The notes under the pieces: model-generated
The model's database searches: none
What the model saw: only the letters and a program-made list of their open reading frames with translations
What the model was told of the DNA's origin: nothing
Shown: positions 32,218 through 40,035 of the stretch, piece by piece
How the letters are laid out: every line of letters starts with the position of its first letter
How positions within the stretch are numbered: position 1 is the stretch's first letter
Program-made: the position numbers and the translations under genes
From: G965205525 sp965205525
GTDB taxonomy: Bacteria; Pseudomonadota; Gammaproteobacteria; JABABF01
Direction of reading: 5' to 3'
Assembly (NCBI GenBank): GCA_965205525.1
Contig: OZ242171.1
Coordinates: 1,612,001-1,676,000 of the forward strand
Length of the DNA stretch: 64,000 bases

Positions 32218-34093
32218 GTCAGTCTGTTCTCCTGGTGCACTGCGAGTCACCGTATATATTTTCGCTCTGACGCTGGCCGCCTGCCAGCCGGCCAGTCGGC
32301 CACAGCCGGATGTCGGCACTGTTTTGCGCAGCGAGGCCGAGCGCATCAGGCAACTGCTCTACCTGGCTGCCACCGAACCGCCGCCTTTCACCTATCGCCA
32401 TCGGCTGCAAGCCGCCATCCTGATGAAGCAGGGCGGCGAATTCGTCTTGGCGCGACAGGTACTAGAAGACATGGATGCTTCGCAGCTCAGCGACGACGAG
32501 TTTGCGGTTTTCACTATACAGCAGGCAGAGCTGCTCCTAGATGAGAGGAATACCCGGGCCCGGGCCGCTATTGATTTGCTCTACGACACGCGCCTAGCGC
32601 GCCTTCTGCCGCTACTGCCGCCGGAGCATCGGGTCCGCATTCATCTGCTGCGCGTTCGCGCCCAGGTCCTGAATGGCCAGCCGTTACTGGCCTTTGGTGA
32701 GAGCACGCGCGCCGATGCCCTGCTGACCGGCAACTCTCGCCGGACCAATCGCAGGGCCACTTGGGAAATACTGATGAATACGCCGCGGGGGGCACTTCTG
32801 CGATACCTGGCCGACACTTCCATATCCCTTTCACAGCTGGAACTGGGCTGGCTGGAACTGGTTCTTCTCTACCGCAACTACGAGACCGGAGGGCAGAAGC
32901 TGGCGACAGATTTCAGCTCCTGGCGAAGGCGCTGGGCCAGCCATCCGGCCCTTGAAGACAAGCCCCCTGCCGTGCGCCTGCTGCTGGAAGGAATGCAGTC
33001 ATCGCCGGAACAGATCACCCTGCTGCTGCCCCTCAGCGGTCCCTTGGGAGATGCGGGCAGCGCTGTGCGGGACGGCTTCCTAGCCGCCTGGTACGCTGCC
33101 CGCGCAAGGGGCGAAGCGGTGCCGGTGGTCAGTATCATGAATGTGGGGGGCGATGCGGATGTGGTCGCCGCCTACAGCGAGGCGGTAAAGGCGGGCGCCG
33201 ACCTAGTGGTGGGCCCCCTGGGCCGCGACAAGGTGGAGCGCATGCTCGGGGTGGATCGCATGCCGGTGCCGGTGCTGGCGCTCAATCGCGGCAAACGCAG
33301 GCCTGCATCCGGGCAGATCTATCAATTCGGCCTGCACCCGGATGATGAACTGGAACAGCTGGCCGATGTTGCAGACCAGTACAGGTGGCAGAACGCGCTG
33401 CTGCTGCGTCCCGAGAGCGATTGGTCCAAAAAAATGGCAGAACAGTTCATAGATCTGTGGACCGAGCGGGACGGTATTATCGTCGCCGAAGGGGTTTACA
33501 TGGGCGAGCGGGATGTCTCCCGGGTGGTGGAGCAGACACTGCTGCTGCACCGGAGCAAAAGCCGGCAGCGCGCCATGGAGACGCGCATACAGATGGAAGT
33601 GCAGGCTGAGCCCAGGCGCCGACAGGATGTGGATGTTGTGGTCCTGCTGGCCTCGTCGGATGCCGCCCGGCTCCTGAAGCCGGTGCTGGAATTTCACCGT
33701 GCTGACGACCTGCCCGTGGTGGGCATTTCAAGGGTGTATGACGGCTCGAATGATGCGGGACAAAACGCAGATCTCGGCGGCATTCTCTTTACGGATATGC
33801 CCTGGCTGCTGGAGGAAACCGAGCTGCGGCGCTCGCTGCAGCAATTGGAGAAACCGGAGTTCACGCGCATGCATGCCCTGGGAGCGGATGCGTGGCGCCT
33901 GCTGCCCTGGCTGGAGCCGCTGCGAAAGACAAAGGATTCCCGGCTGTACGGCGCTACCGGGCAGCTGTCCATAGACAACCGAGGGCGGGTGCATCGCCGT
34001 CTGCACTGGGCTGCTATTGAAAGTGGCCAGCAGCGGCAGCAGATGGGTCGGGAGATACTGCGCCTCTTGCCCCGGGACGACCGGCGACTATGA
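32216..34093 (+). CDS. lpoA: Penicillin-binding protein activator LpoA
   Basis: 625 residues. A signal with lipobox LAAC at Cys23 places it in the outer membrane, where LpoA stimulates PBP1a. The N-terminal half is helical with TPR-like repeats (AEDIRQ-type pattern; VLARQVLEDMDASQLSDDEF). The C-terminal half is a periplasmic-binding-protein-like fold beginning ITLLLPLSGPLGDAG at about 265. Gene order rsmI/lpoA/yraN matches other gammaproteobacteria. The ATG has no clear Shine-Dalgarno sequence and shares two bases with the rsmI start, so its promoter must lie inside rsmI. It overlaps yraN by four bases. Confidence 0.93.
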   Translation: MSVCSPGALRVTVYIFALTLAACQPASRPQPDVGTVLRSEAERIRQLLYLAATEPPPFTYRHRLQAAILMKQGGEFVLARQVLEDMDASQLSDDEFAVFTIQQAELLLDERNTRARAAIDLLYDTRLARLLPLLPPEHRVRIHLLRVRAQVLNGQPLLAFGESTRADALLTGNSRRTNRRATWEILMNTPRGALLRYLADTSISLSQLELGWLELVLLYRNYETGGQKLATDFSSWRRRWASHPALEDKPPAVRLLLEGMQSSPEQITLLLPLSGPLGDAGSAVRDGFLAAWYAARARGEAVPVVSIMNVGGDADVVAAYSEAVKAGADLVVGPLGRDKVERMLGVDRMPVPVLALNRGKRRPASGQIYQFGLHPDDELEQLADVADQYRWQNALLLRPESDWSKKMAEQFIDLWTERDGIIVAEGVYMGERDVSRVVEQTLLLHRSKSRQRAMETRIQMEVQAEPRRRQDVDVVVLLASSDAARLLKPVLEFHRADDLPVVGISRVYDGSNDAGQNADLGGILFTDMPWLLEETELRRSLQQLEKPEFTRMHALGADAWRLLPWLEPLRKTKDSRLYGATGQLSIDNRGRVHRRLHWAAIESGQQRQQMGREILRLLPRDDRRL

Positions 34094-34497
34094 GAGTGCA
34101 CAGCAAGGATGCTGTCGCCTTGATTCTGAACCGCCTGCTGATCGGGCGCCGCTCGGAGCAACGCGCACTGCGCTACTTGCAACGCCGGGGAGTGCGGCTG
34201 ATTGAGCGCAACTACCGATGCCGACAGGGAGAGATTGATCTAATCGTGCAGCATGGCGATGCCATCGTCTTTGTAGAAGTCCGCTACCGCAGATCTCACC
34301 GCTTCGGCGGAGCGAGTGCAAGCATCACGCGCGCCAAGCAGCAGCGCATTATCAGAACCGCCCGGCACTACTTAGCCGTCACCCCAGCCGCGCGAGACAG
34401 CGCCTGCCGCTTTGACGCGGTGTGCATAGAGAAAGCGACGGATGGCGGCTCCCGCATTGAATGGCTGCAAGACGCATTTCGCACAGAACAATTCTAG
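34090..34497 (+). CDS. yraN: UPF0102/YraN family putative endonuclease-like protein
   Basis: 135 residues, slightly longer than the usual 120-130. Typical YraN motifs are present: SEQRALRYLQRRG, ERNYRCRQGEIDLI, VFVEVRYRR and ITRAKQQRI. The fold is of the restriction-endonuclease-like type with conserved E-x-D-x(9-12)-E-V-R spacing; its cellular role is unsettled. Its ATG overlaps the lpoA stop by four bases. The diaA and dolP genes that often follow yraN are absent; instead sspA converges from the other side. Confidence 0.92.
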   Translation: MRVHSKDAVALILNRLLIGRRSEQRALRYLQRRGVRLIERNYRCRQGEIDLIVQHGDAIVFVEVRYRRSHRFGGASASITRAKQQRIIRTARHYLAVTPAARDSACRFDAVCIEKATDGGSRIEWLQDAFRTEQF

Positions 34498-34512
34498 GTA
34501 GCGACCTGCATC

Positions 34513-34554
34513 CCCGCTGCTCCTTCTGCTGCCAGCGGGCAACCCCAGCCGGGG
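34513..34554. terminator. Hairpins between yraN and sspA
   Basis: CCCGCTG (34513-34519) pairs with CAGCGGG (34533-34539), and CCCC (34543-34546) with GGGG (34551-34554). The stretch lies between convergent stops. There is no T-run, so a bidirectional terminator is only possible. Confidence 0.3.
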
Positions 34555-34559
34555 GCGAA

Positions 34560-35180
34560 CTAGCGCATGCCGCGCTCTATCTCAGACAGGCTGGGAATAA
34601 AGGATTTGTTCTGAAATAATCTTTTGCTGTAGTTCAGGAGCGGCAGGGTGCGCGGACCCTGCTGGATATTGACACCCAACGACGGCAGGCGCCACAGCAG
34701 CGGCGCCATGCAGCAATCCACCAGCGAGAACTCCTCGCCAGAAAACCATTCATTATTATCAAAAAGCGGCATCAGGATCGTGAGGTTTGCCCGCAATAAC
34801 TTGCGCGCCTTGCTCGCCTGCTCCTTGCGCGTCTTGCTCACCCGCGGACCGATACTTCGTTCTATGATATCAACATGCTCGCACAGAGACTTCTGTATCC
34901 GATACATCTCTTGGCGACACTTGGCCCGCTGCACCGGAAATGCTGGCATCAGCTGCGGCTCGGGATAGCGTTCATCCAAGTATTCAATGATCACTTGGGA
35001 TTGAGTCAGCTGTACTTCTCGGTCCTCCAAAGTTGGCAGAGTCCCCTGTGAATTGATTTCCAGAAACTCTTTTGAGTTTCCGATGACATAGTCAACTTTG
35101 GCACTTATGCCCTTGATCGCCATTACAAAGCGCACGCGATGGCTGTACTGCTGACTGTCTGAATATAATTGCATCTGCAT
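34560..35180 (-). CDS. sspA: Stringent starvation protein A
   Basis: 206 residues from an ATG sharing one base with the petC stop codon; GGAAGGGG upstream serves as ribosome site. It has a GST fold: an N-terminal thioredoxin-like domain (MQLYSDSQQYSHRVRFVMA) and a helical C-terminal domain (FSLVDCCMAPLLWRLP). SspA binds RNA polymerase and helps acid and starvation responses, but is enzymatically inactive. It follows the petABC genes as in many relatives. The usual downstream partner sspB is not present here. Confidence 0.95.
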   Translation of the reverse strand: MQMQLYSDSQQYSHRVRFVMAIKGISAKVDYVIGNSKEFLEINSQGTLPTLEDREVQLTQSQVIIEYLDERYPEPQLMPAFPVQRAKCRQEMYRIQKSLCEHVDIIERSIGPRVSKTRKEQASKARKLLRANLTILMPLFDNNEWFSGEEFSLVDCCMAPLLWRLPSLGVNIQQGPRTLPLLNYSKRLFQNKSFIPSLSEIERGMR

Positions 35181-35950
35181 CAATGTATCCCCTTCCAATA
35201 TTCGCGGTTAAGAAGCCAAGCAAACACCAACAGTAATGCTAAGAATAACATCACGTAAATACCGATGCGCTTTCGCTCAAGTGCATAAGGCTCGGCGATA
35301 TATGCCAAGAAATTGACCAAGTCATACACTGCCGCATCGTATTCCACAGCTGTCATCGTGCCGGGCACAGAGGTCTCAAAACGGCCGCAAGGGGCTTCTA
35401 AAATGTCCTCGCCGGTCAGCGGGTCTCGCTTGATGCCGCGGTTCGGGGCCAGCACCGGTCCTGGCATGCAGTGCTGCATTCCCTGCAGAGCGAGCATGGC
35501 ATGGGGCATGGCCACATCCGGAAAGAGCCGGTTATTGACACCCCAAGGGCGGGCGGGATCTTCATGAAAGGAGCGCAGATAGGTATAGAGCCAGTCGGGA
35601 GAGCGGGCCCGGGCAATCAAGCTCAGGTCCGGCGGCACCACGCCGAACCACCGCTCCGCCTTCTCACGGGGCATGGCGTTCTCCATGCGCTTGCCAAGAC
35701 GGGTGCCGTCAAAAATAAGATGCTGTTCCACTAAGTCAAGGGGGATGCCAAGGTCCACAGCAGTGCGCTCGTATCGCGCATGCTCCAAGGAATGGCAGCC
35801 CATGCAGTAATTCATGTAAAGAGCCATACCGCGCTGCAGAGATGGCTTGTCGTGCAGGTCTGGCTGCATGGTATCAAGGTCATGCTCTCCGCCAGCAGCC
35901 GACACGGCCGCAGACAGTAGGAACGCCAACAGGGAAACACCAAGCCTCAT
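35180..35950 (-). CDS. petC: Cytochrome c1 of the bc1 complex
   Basis: 256 residues. Signal peptide at 1-20; the haem c site CMGCH at 49-53 (Cys49, Cys52, His53); a candidate Met haem ligand in DVAMPHAML; and a C-terminal membrane anchor (IGIYVMLFLALLLVFAWLL). It transfers electrons from the Rieske protein to soluble cytochrome c, facing the periplasm. Start overlaps the petB stop by four bases; the stop shares a base with the sspA start. Confidence 0.97.
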   Translation of the reverse strand: MRLGVSLLAFLLSAAVSAAGGEHDLDTMQPDLHDKPSLQRGMALYMNYCMGCHSLEHARYERTAVDLGIPLDLVEQHLIFDGTRLGKRMENAMPREKAERWFGVVPPDLSLIARARSPDWLYTYLRSFHEDPARPWGVNNRLFPDVAMPHAMLALQGMQHCMPGPVLAPNRGIKRDPLTGEDILEAPCGRFETSVPGTMTAVEYDAAVYDLVNFLAYIAEPYALERKRIGIYVMLFLALLLVFAWLLNREYWKGIH

Positions 35951-37254
35951 CTGCCAGTTACCCGGTCTGGCACCGGCAATGTCTTATCCACCCGGCTGTA
36001 CCAGGGCATAAGAAGAAAAAATGCAAAATAAAGAATGGTCAGGTACTGGGCCACATCAACGTTTTCAAAGGGACAGACAGGCTGCTCGCCAGCTGACCAG
36101 CATATGTCAAGATTGAGGAAATAGCCGCTGGGGGAAATGGTGCCGAGGTAGCCGAGCACTATGAAGGAAAACAAAAAGCAGCCGAGGGCGATCTTGGTTA
36201 AGGGCCCCTTATAGCGAATGGATTTCACTGGGCTGCGATCCAGCCAAGGCAGCAGAAACATTACGAGAATGGCCAACAGCATGACCAAGGCACCCCAGAA
36301 CCTAGCCTCAAGGCCAAACAGAGTGATTGTGGTGGCACGCAGCATGGCGTAGAAGGGCGTGTAGTACCACACCGGCACAATGTGCTCGGGAGTTTTCAGA
36401 TTGTTAGCTTGTTCAAAGTTGGCAGGCTCCAAGAAGTAGCCGCCCATCTCTGGTGCGAAGAACACGGCACCGAGAAAGAAGAAAAGGAAAATCGTGATGC
36501 CGACGATATCGTGCACCGTGTAGTAGGGGTGAAATGGCACGCTGTCCAAGGGAATGCCGTCCGGCCCCTTGCGCTCCTTGATCTCTATGCCGTCCGGATT
36601 GTTGGAGCCGACCTCGTGCAGGGCCAAGATATGCAAGAACACCATTGCCACCAGCAGCAATGGCACTGCCACCACATGCAGAGCGAAGAAGCGATTGAGG
36701 GTGATGCCAGAAATCAAGTAGTCACCGCGCACCAGCTCCAGCAGCCAATCGCCGATGACCGGTATGGCGCCGAACAGGGAAACAATGACCTGTGCGCCCC
36801 AGTAGGACATCTGCCCCCAGGGGAGTACGTAGCCGAGAAAGCCCTCTGCGATCAGCAGCACATAGATCAGCATGCCGATAATCCAAAGCAGCTCCCGGGG
36901 CTTGCGGTACGAGCCGTACAGCAGAGCACGAAACATGTGCAGGTAGACTACGAGGAAAAAGAAAGATGCGCCAGTGGAATGCAGATAGCGGATCAGCCAG
37001 CCGTACTCCACATCACGCATGATGTATTCAATGGAAGCAAAGGCGCTCTCGGCTGTGGGGTCGTAGCTCATCGTGAGCCAAATGCCGGTCAGCAGCTGGT
37101 TGACGAGCAGCAGCAGACTGAAAACGCCAAACAGATACCAGACATTAAAATTCTTCGGCGCGTAGTACTTGCCGAGGTGGGTATCCCAAGTGCGCTGAAT
37201 AGGCAGCCGCTCGTCTACCCAGTCGCGCAGCGCGACAAGTGCGCGCAACAGCAT
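35947..37254 (-). CDS. petB: Cytochrome b of the bc1 complex
   Basis: 435 residues with eight or more membrane segments. Haem-binding His residues occur in the second and fourth helices (LIRYLHSTGASFFF and ALHVVAVPLLLVAMVFLHI). The Qo-site PEWY-like motif reads PVWYYTP (IVPVWYYTPFYAML), a change of the usual Glu to Val that should be checked. It overlaps petA by one base and petC by four, so the bc1 operon is tightly coupled. Confidence 0.96.
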   Translation of the reverse strand: MLLRALVALRDWVDERLPIQRTWDTHLGKYYAPKNFNVWYLFGVFSLLLLVNQLLTGIWLTMSYDPTAESAFASIEYIMRDVEYGWLIRYLHSTGASFFFLVVYLHMFRALLYGSYRKPRELLWIIGMLIYVLLIAEGFLGYVLPWGQMSYWGAQVIVSLFGAIPVIGDWLLELVRGDYLISGITLNRFFALHVVAVPLLLVAMVFLHILALHEVGSNNPDGIEIKERKGPDGIPLDSVPFHPYYTVHDIVGITIFLFFFLGAVFFAPEMGGYFLEPANFEQANNLKTPEHIVPVWYYTPFYAMLRATTITLFGLEARFWGALVMLLAILVMFLLPWLDRSPVKSIRYKGPLTKIALGCFLFSFIVLGYLGTISPSGYFLNLDICWSAGEQPVCPFENVDVAQYLTILYFAFFLLMPWYSRVDKTLPVPDRVTGR

Positions 37255-37853
37255 CAGGCGCTGGCCTTCTGGTCTTCGCCGATCACCAATAGATGCTCAT
37301 CCTGATAGCGGTGCGGCGGCACGAGCAGGTTGTTCGGCGCCGCCGGCGCACCGCGATAGACGCGGCCAGCTAGATCAAAGCGTGAGCCGTGGCAGGGACA
37401 GAAAAAACCGCCCCGCCAGCTCGGACCGAGGTCGGAGGAAGCCCCCTCGGGGCGATACCTGGGCGCACACCCGAGATGGGTGCACAGGCCGACCAGCACC
37501 AGATAGCGAGGGTCTAGGGAGCGGAACGGCTCGGTGACATACTCTGGCTGGTTAGCGCGCTCGGAGAGAGGATCGGCGAGATCGCTGTCCAAGTCCGGCA
37601 GAGCCGCCAGCTGCTCCGAACGGCGGTGCAAGATATACACCGGCCTGCCGCGCCATTCCACCAGCATCATCTGGCCAGCTTCCAATGACCCGAGATCTAC
37701 TTCCACCGGCGCACCGGCGGCGCGGGCGCTGGCGCTGGGCTTCCAAGAAGCGACAAAGGGCACCGCAGCTCCAGCCACACCGACCGAGCCCACCACCGAG
37801 GTAGATGCGATCAGGAAACGGCGACGCCCCTGGCTGACCTGGTCTTCACTCAC
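37254..37853 (-). CDS. petA: Rieske iron-sulfur protein of the bc1 complex
   Basis: 199 residues from a GTG at 37853; the frame also opens at 37913, but the shorter form matches the family, with a twin-arginine GRRRFLIAS close to the start. An N-terminal helix is followed by the cluster-binding domain: CTHLGCAPRYRPEG (Cys and His) and CPCHGSRFD. It carries electrons from quinol to cytochrome c1. The operon petABC follows rpsI by 78 bases. Confidence 0.95.
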   Translation of the reverse strand: MSEDQVSQGRRRFLIASTSVVGSVGVAGAAVPFVASWKPSASARAAGAPVEVDLGSLEAGQMMLVEWRGRPVYILHRRSEQLAALPDLDSDLADPLSERANQPEYVTEPFRSLDPRYLVLVGLCTHLGCAPRYRPEGASSDLGPSWRGGFFCPCHGSRFDLAGRVYRGAPAAPNNLLVPPHRYQDEHLLVIGEDQKASA

Positions 37854-37931
37854 CGAACAATGCCTTGCAACTTCACCCTGTGCCGCCAGGTCGGCAGGTG
37901 GGAGACCCGGCAACAGAACCCAATAGCATCT

Positions 37932-38342
37932 TTATCGCTTGGAATATTGCGGCCTCTTGCGGGCCTTGCGCAGCCCTACTTTCTTGCGTTCCACCTTGCG
38001 GGCATCCCGGGTGATAAAACCCGCTTCGCGCAAGGGCGGCCGCCATTCCTGATTGCAGAGAATCAGGGCGCGCGTGATGCCGTGGCGAATAGCGCCGGCC
38101 TGGGCAAAATTGCCGCCGCCGCGAACTGTGACCCAAATATCAAACTTGTCCGTACTCGCGGTGCACTTCAGCGGCTGGCGCACCGTCATGCACGCCACTT
38201 CACGCCCGAAGTACTCTTCTAAGGGACGATTATTAACGATGATCTTGCCGCTTCCAGATTTCAGGAACACGCGGGCTGAAGCCGTCTTGCGTCGCCCGGT
38301 GCCGTAAAAAACCTCTTGCCCTTTTTGTCCTTTGGCTGCCAT
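37932..38342 (-). CDS. rpsI: 30S ribosomal protein S9
   Basis: 136 residues. It opens MAAKGQKG and carries YGTGRRKTASARVFL, VRGGGNFAQAGAIRHGI and the C-terminal basic tail ending KRPQYSKR, which contacts P-site tRNA. The start ATG at 38342 follows GGAG and lies 2 bases after the rplM stop. An upstream in-frame TTG is unlikely. Confidence 0.98.
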   Translation of the reverse strand: MAAKGQKGQEVFYGTGRRKTASARVFLKSGSGKIIVNNRPLEEYFGREVACMTVRQPLKCTASTDKFDIWVTVRGGGNFAQAGAIRHGITRALILCNQEWRPPLREAGFITRDARKVERKKVGLRKARKRPQYSKR

Positions 38343-38344
38343 CG

Positions 38345-38773
38345 TCAAATCTCCAAAGGATGCGGCTGCTGGGCGGTGTGGGGATGCTCCGAGCCGGCAT
38401 ACACCTTGAGTTTGCGCTGCATGGCCGAGCTGAGCGGCGTGCGCGGCATCATGCCTTTTACCGCTTTTCGGATCACCTGCTCCGGCTGACTGGCCAGCAT
38501 GGCCTTCAGGGATATGGACTTCAAGCCGCCCGGATAGCCGCTGTGACGGTAGTACATCTTGTCATCCAGCTTGCGCCCAGTAACCGCCACTTCTTCGGCG
38601 TTTATCACCACTATAAAATCACCTGTATCCACATGGGGGGTATATTCGGCCTTGTGCTTGCCGCGCAGACGGTGGGCAATGGCTGCTGCCAAGCGGCCGA
38701 GGGTTTTGCCCCGAGCGTCCACCAAAAACCAACTGTGGGTGATCTCCCCGGGTTTAGCACTTTCGGTCTTCAT
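38345..38773 (-). CDS. rplM: 50S ribosomal protein L13
   Basis: 142 residues, identical to the E. coli length, from the ATG at 38773. Landmarks are HSWFLVDARGKTLGRLA, YTPHVDTGDFIVVINA and GMMPRTPLS. The frame is open further upstream without family similarity. It forms the usual rplM-rpsI pair. Confidence 0.98.
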   Translation of the reverse strand: MKTESAKPGEITHSWFLVDARGKTLGRLAAAIAHRLRGKHKAEYTPHVDTGDFIVVINAEEVAVTGRKLDDKMYYRHSGYPGGLKSISLKAMLASQPEQVIRKAVKGMMPRTPLSSAMQRKLKVYAGSEHPHTAQQPHPLEI

Positions 38774-38843
38774 AACGTTGGAATGCGCATAAGCAGCTAA
38801 GTATAGCGGAATTGCCGAAGCGGAGCAAACACTCCGGCACCGG

Positions 38844-39521
38844 TCAGTCTCCCGAGGCCAGCCGATGGGCAGAACGGGTGGTCTCTGGCAGCCGGAAGCG
38901 TGTGGTGCACCCCATGACGTAGCGGATGGCGGTGCCGAGTGAAATGCGGTGGCCGCTGGAGACATAAATGGGCCTGAAGCCCGGCCGGGTGCAAAGTACA
39001 GCCCCGATAGTCTGTCCCCGGTCCCGCAGGGGTGTCCAATCACCGCGAGCACCGTCCATGGCATCGTGACGGCCACATAGGCGTGTCTTGCCCACGCCGA
39101 TGGCGGGAATATCGGCGAGGAGCCCCAAGTGGCAGGCCAGGCCAAAACGGCGCGGATGGGCGTAACCCTGGCCATCGCAGAGCAGAAGATCCGGGGGCTC
39201 TTTGAGGGCCTGCAGAGCGGCCAAGGCCGCCGGTGCTTCGCGGAAAGAAAGTAAGCCCGGAATGTAGGGGAAACGCACGGGCTGGCAGATTATGGCCTGC
39301 TCACACAGACGAAGAGAAGGGTATTCCAGCACTGCCGCCGCTGCCCGGGCAATCTTTCCGCCTCTCTCGTAGCCGATGTCAATCCCTGCCACCCGGCGCA
39401 CGGGGCCTAAGCGGTCGCTGCGCGTAATGAGACGACTGAGCTTTCGCTGAATCGCAATGGCTTCCCGAGGCGATACATCCCAAGGGTGTGCAAATGGGGA
39501 ATCGGCCAAGGTACCGGACAT
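38844..39521 (-). CDS. nfi: Endonuclease V
   Basis: 225 residues. It cuts next to deaminated bases such as deoxyinosine. The fold signature is clear: first catalytic Asp in VAGIDIGYE, then PYIPGLLSFREAPA, LLCDGQGYAHPRRFGLA, GVGKTRL and SSGHRISLGTAIRYV. It is encoded 70 bases upstream of rplM on the same strand; nfi is not usually part of that operon. Its promoter should lie in the AT-rich stretch near 39545-39600. Confidence 0.95.
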   Translation of the reverse strand: MSGTLADSPFAHPWDVSPREAIAIQRKLSRLITRSDRLGPVRRVAGIDIGYERGGKIARAAAAVLEYPSLRLCEQAIICQPVRFPYIPGLLSFREAPAALAALQALKEPPDLLLCDGQGYAHPRRFGLACHLGLLADIPAIGVGKTRLCGRHDAMDGARGDWTPLRDRGQTIGAVLCTRPGFRPIYVSSGHRISLGTAIRYVMGCTTRFRLPETTRSAHRLASGD

Positions 39522-39668
39522 GGAAACAGAGGGGACAGCACAAACTTGAGGTGAAATCTACAAAAAATACTTACAAAATATAATCTTACAAAAAATAGCG
39601 GACGGTGGTTTCATAGCTGTTTCAAGGGTGGCCATGCCGGAAATTCGGTTAATATTCTGTGCATGATA

Positions 39669-39677
39669 CGTGGATAA
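39669..39677 (-). promoter_or_regulatory. DnaA-box-like site (8/9)
   Basis: CGTGGATAA on the plus strand, that is TTATCCACG on the minus strand, one base from the consensus TTATCCACA. It lies about 360 bases upstream of the nrdA start. Confidence 0.45.
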
Positions 39678-39854
39678 TACACACAATCCCCTAGCAGCCC
39701 CGGCACAAATCGGAGGTCTGTAAAAATCCCCAGGCAGATGTCGGAGCCCAAAATTCCTGAAATCTGTTGAGAATACAGGGAATTTGATAGGGTTCCCCCT
39801 GCTGCAATTTGACATCTGGGATAGGTGTGCTTTTATATCTCCCCTTGTCGCCAG

Positions 39855-39863
39855 TTATCCACA
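39855..39863 (+). promoter_or_regulatory. DnaA box
   Basis: A perfect TTATCCACA. DnaA binding upstream of nrdAB is known in E. coli and links dNTP supply to replication. The site lies 34 bases before the NrdR-like box. Confidence 0.6.
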
Positions 39864-39896
39864 AGTTGTGAGAACGGGGTGATTTCGGCTAAGCGA

Positions 39897-39912
39897 GCAC
39901 TATATGTAGTAT
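39897..39912 (+). promoter_or_regulatory. NrdR box
   Basis: GCACTATATGTAGTAT matches the palindromic NrdR consensus ACACTATATATAGTGT at 13 of 16 positions. It overlaps a possible -10 hexamer. I do not see a second good box at the usual 31-42 base spacing. Confidence 0.6.
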
Positions 39913-40035
39913 TATGCTGTGGCACAACGCTCTCTGAAAGCAAATTGAAACATAATATGACGCGACGCACCGGGTGACAGGCGGTTTTGAGTAAACGAAA
40001 TTTTTTAGTAATTTATTAAAAGGGGTAGCGTAGCT

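Larger units (their letters stand above)
39522..40035. promoter_or_regulatory. Divergent nfi/nrdA control region
   Basis: 514 bases without a supportable gene. Close to nfi, three TTTTGTA-type words recur on the minus strand (39556-39595), with TTGTAA and TATTTT spaced like a promoter. Towards nrdA there are two DnaA-box matches and an NrdR-box match, listed separately. A TATTAT at 39910-39915 could be a -10 hexamer without a good -35, as expected for a regulated promoter. Confidence 0.6.

Noticed and set aside
39558..39815. An 85-codon minus-strand frame in the nfi-nrdA region.
   Set aside because: No motif, no ribosome site; the region reads as regulatory DNA.
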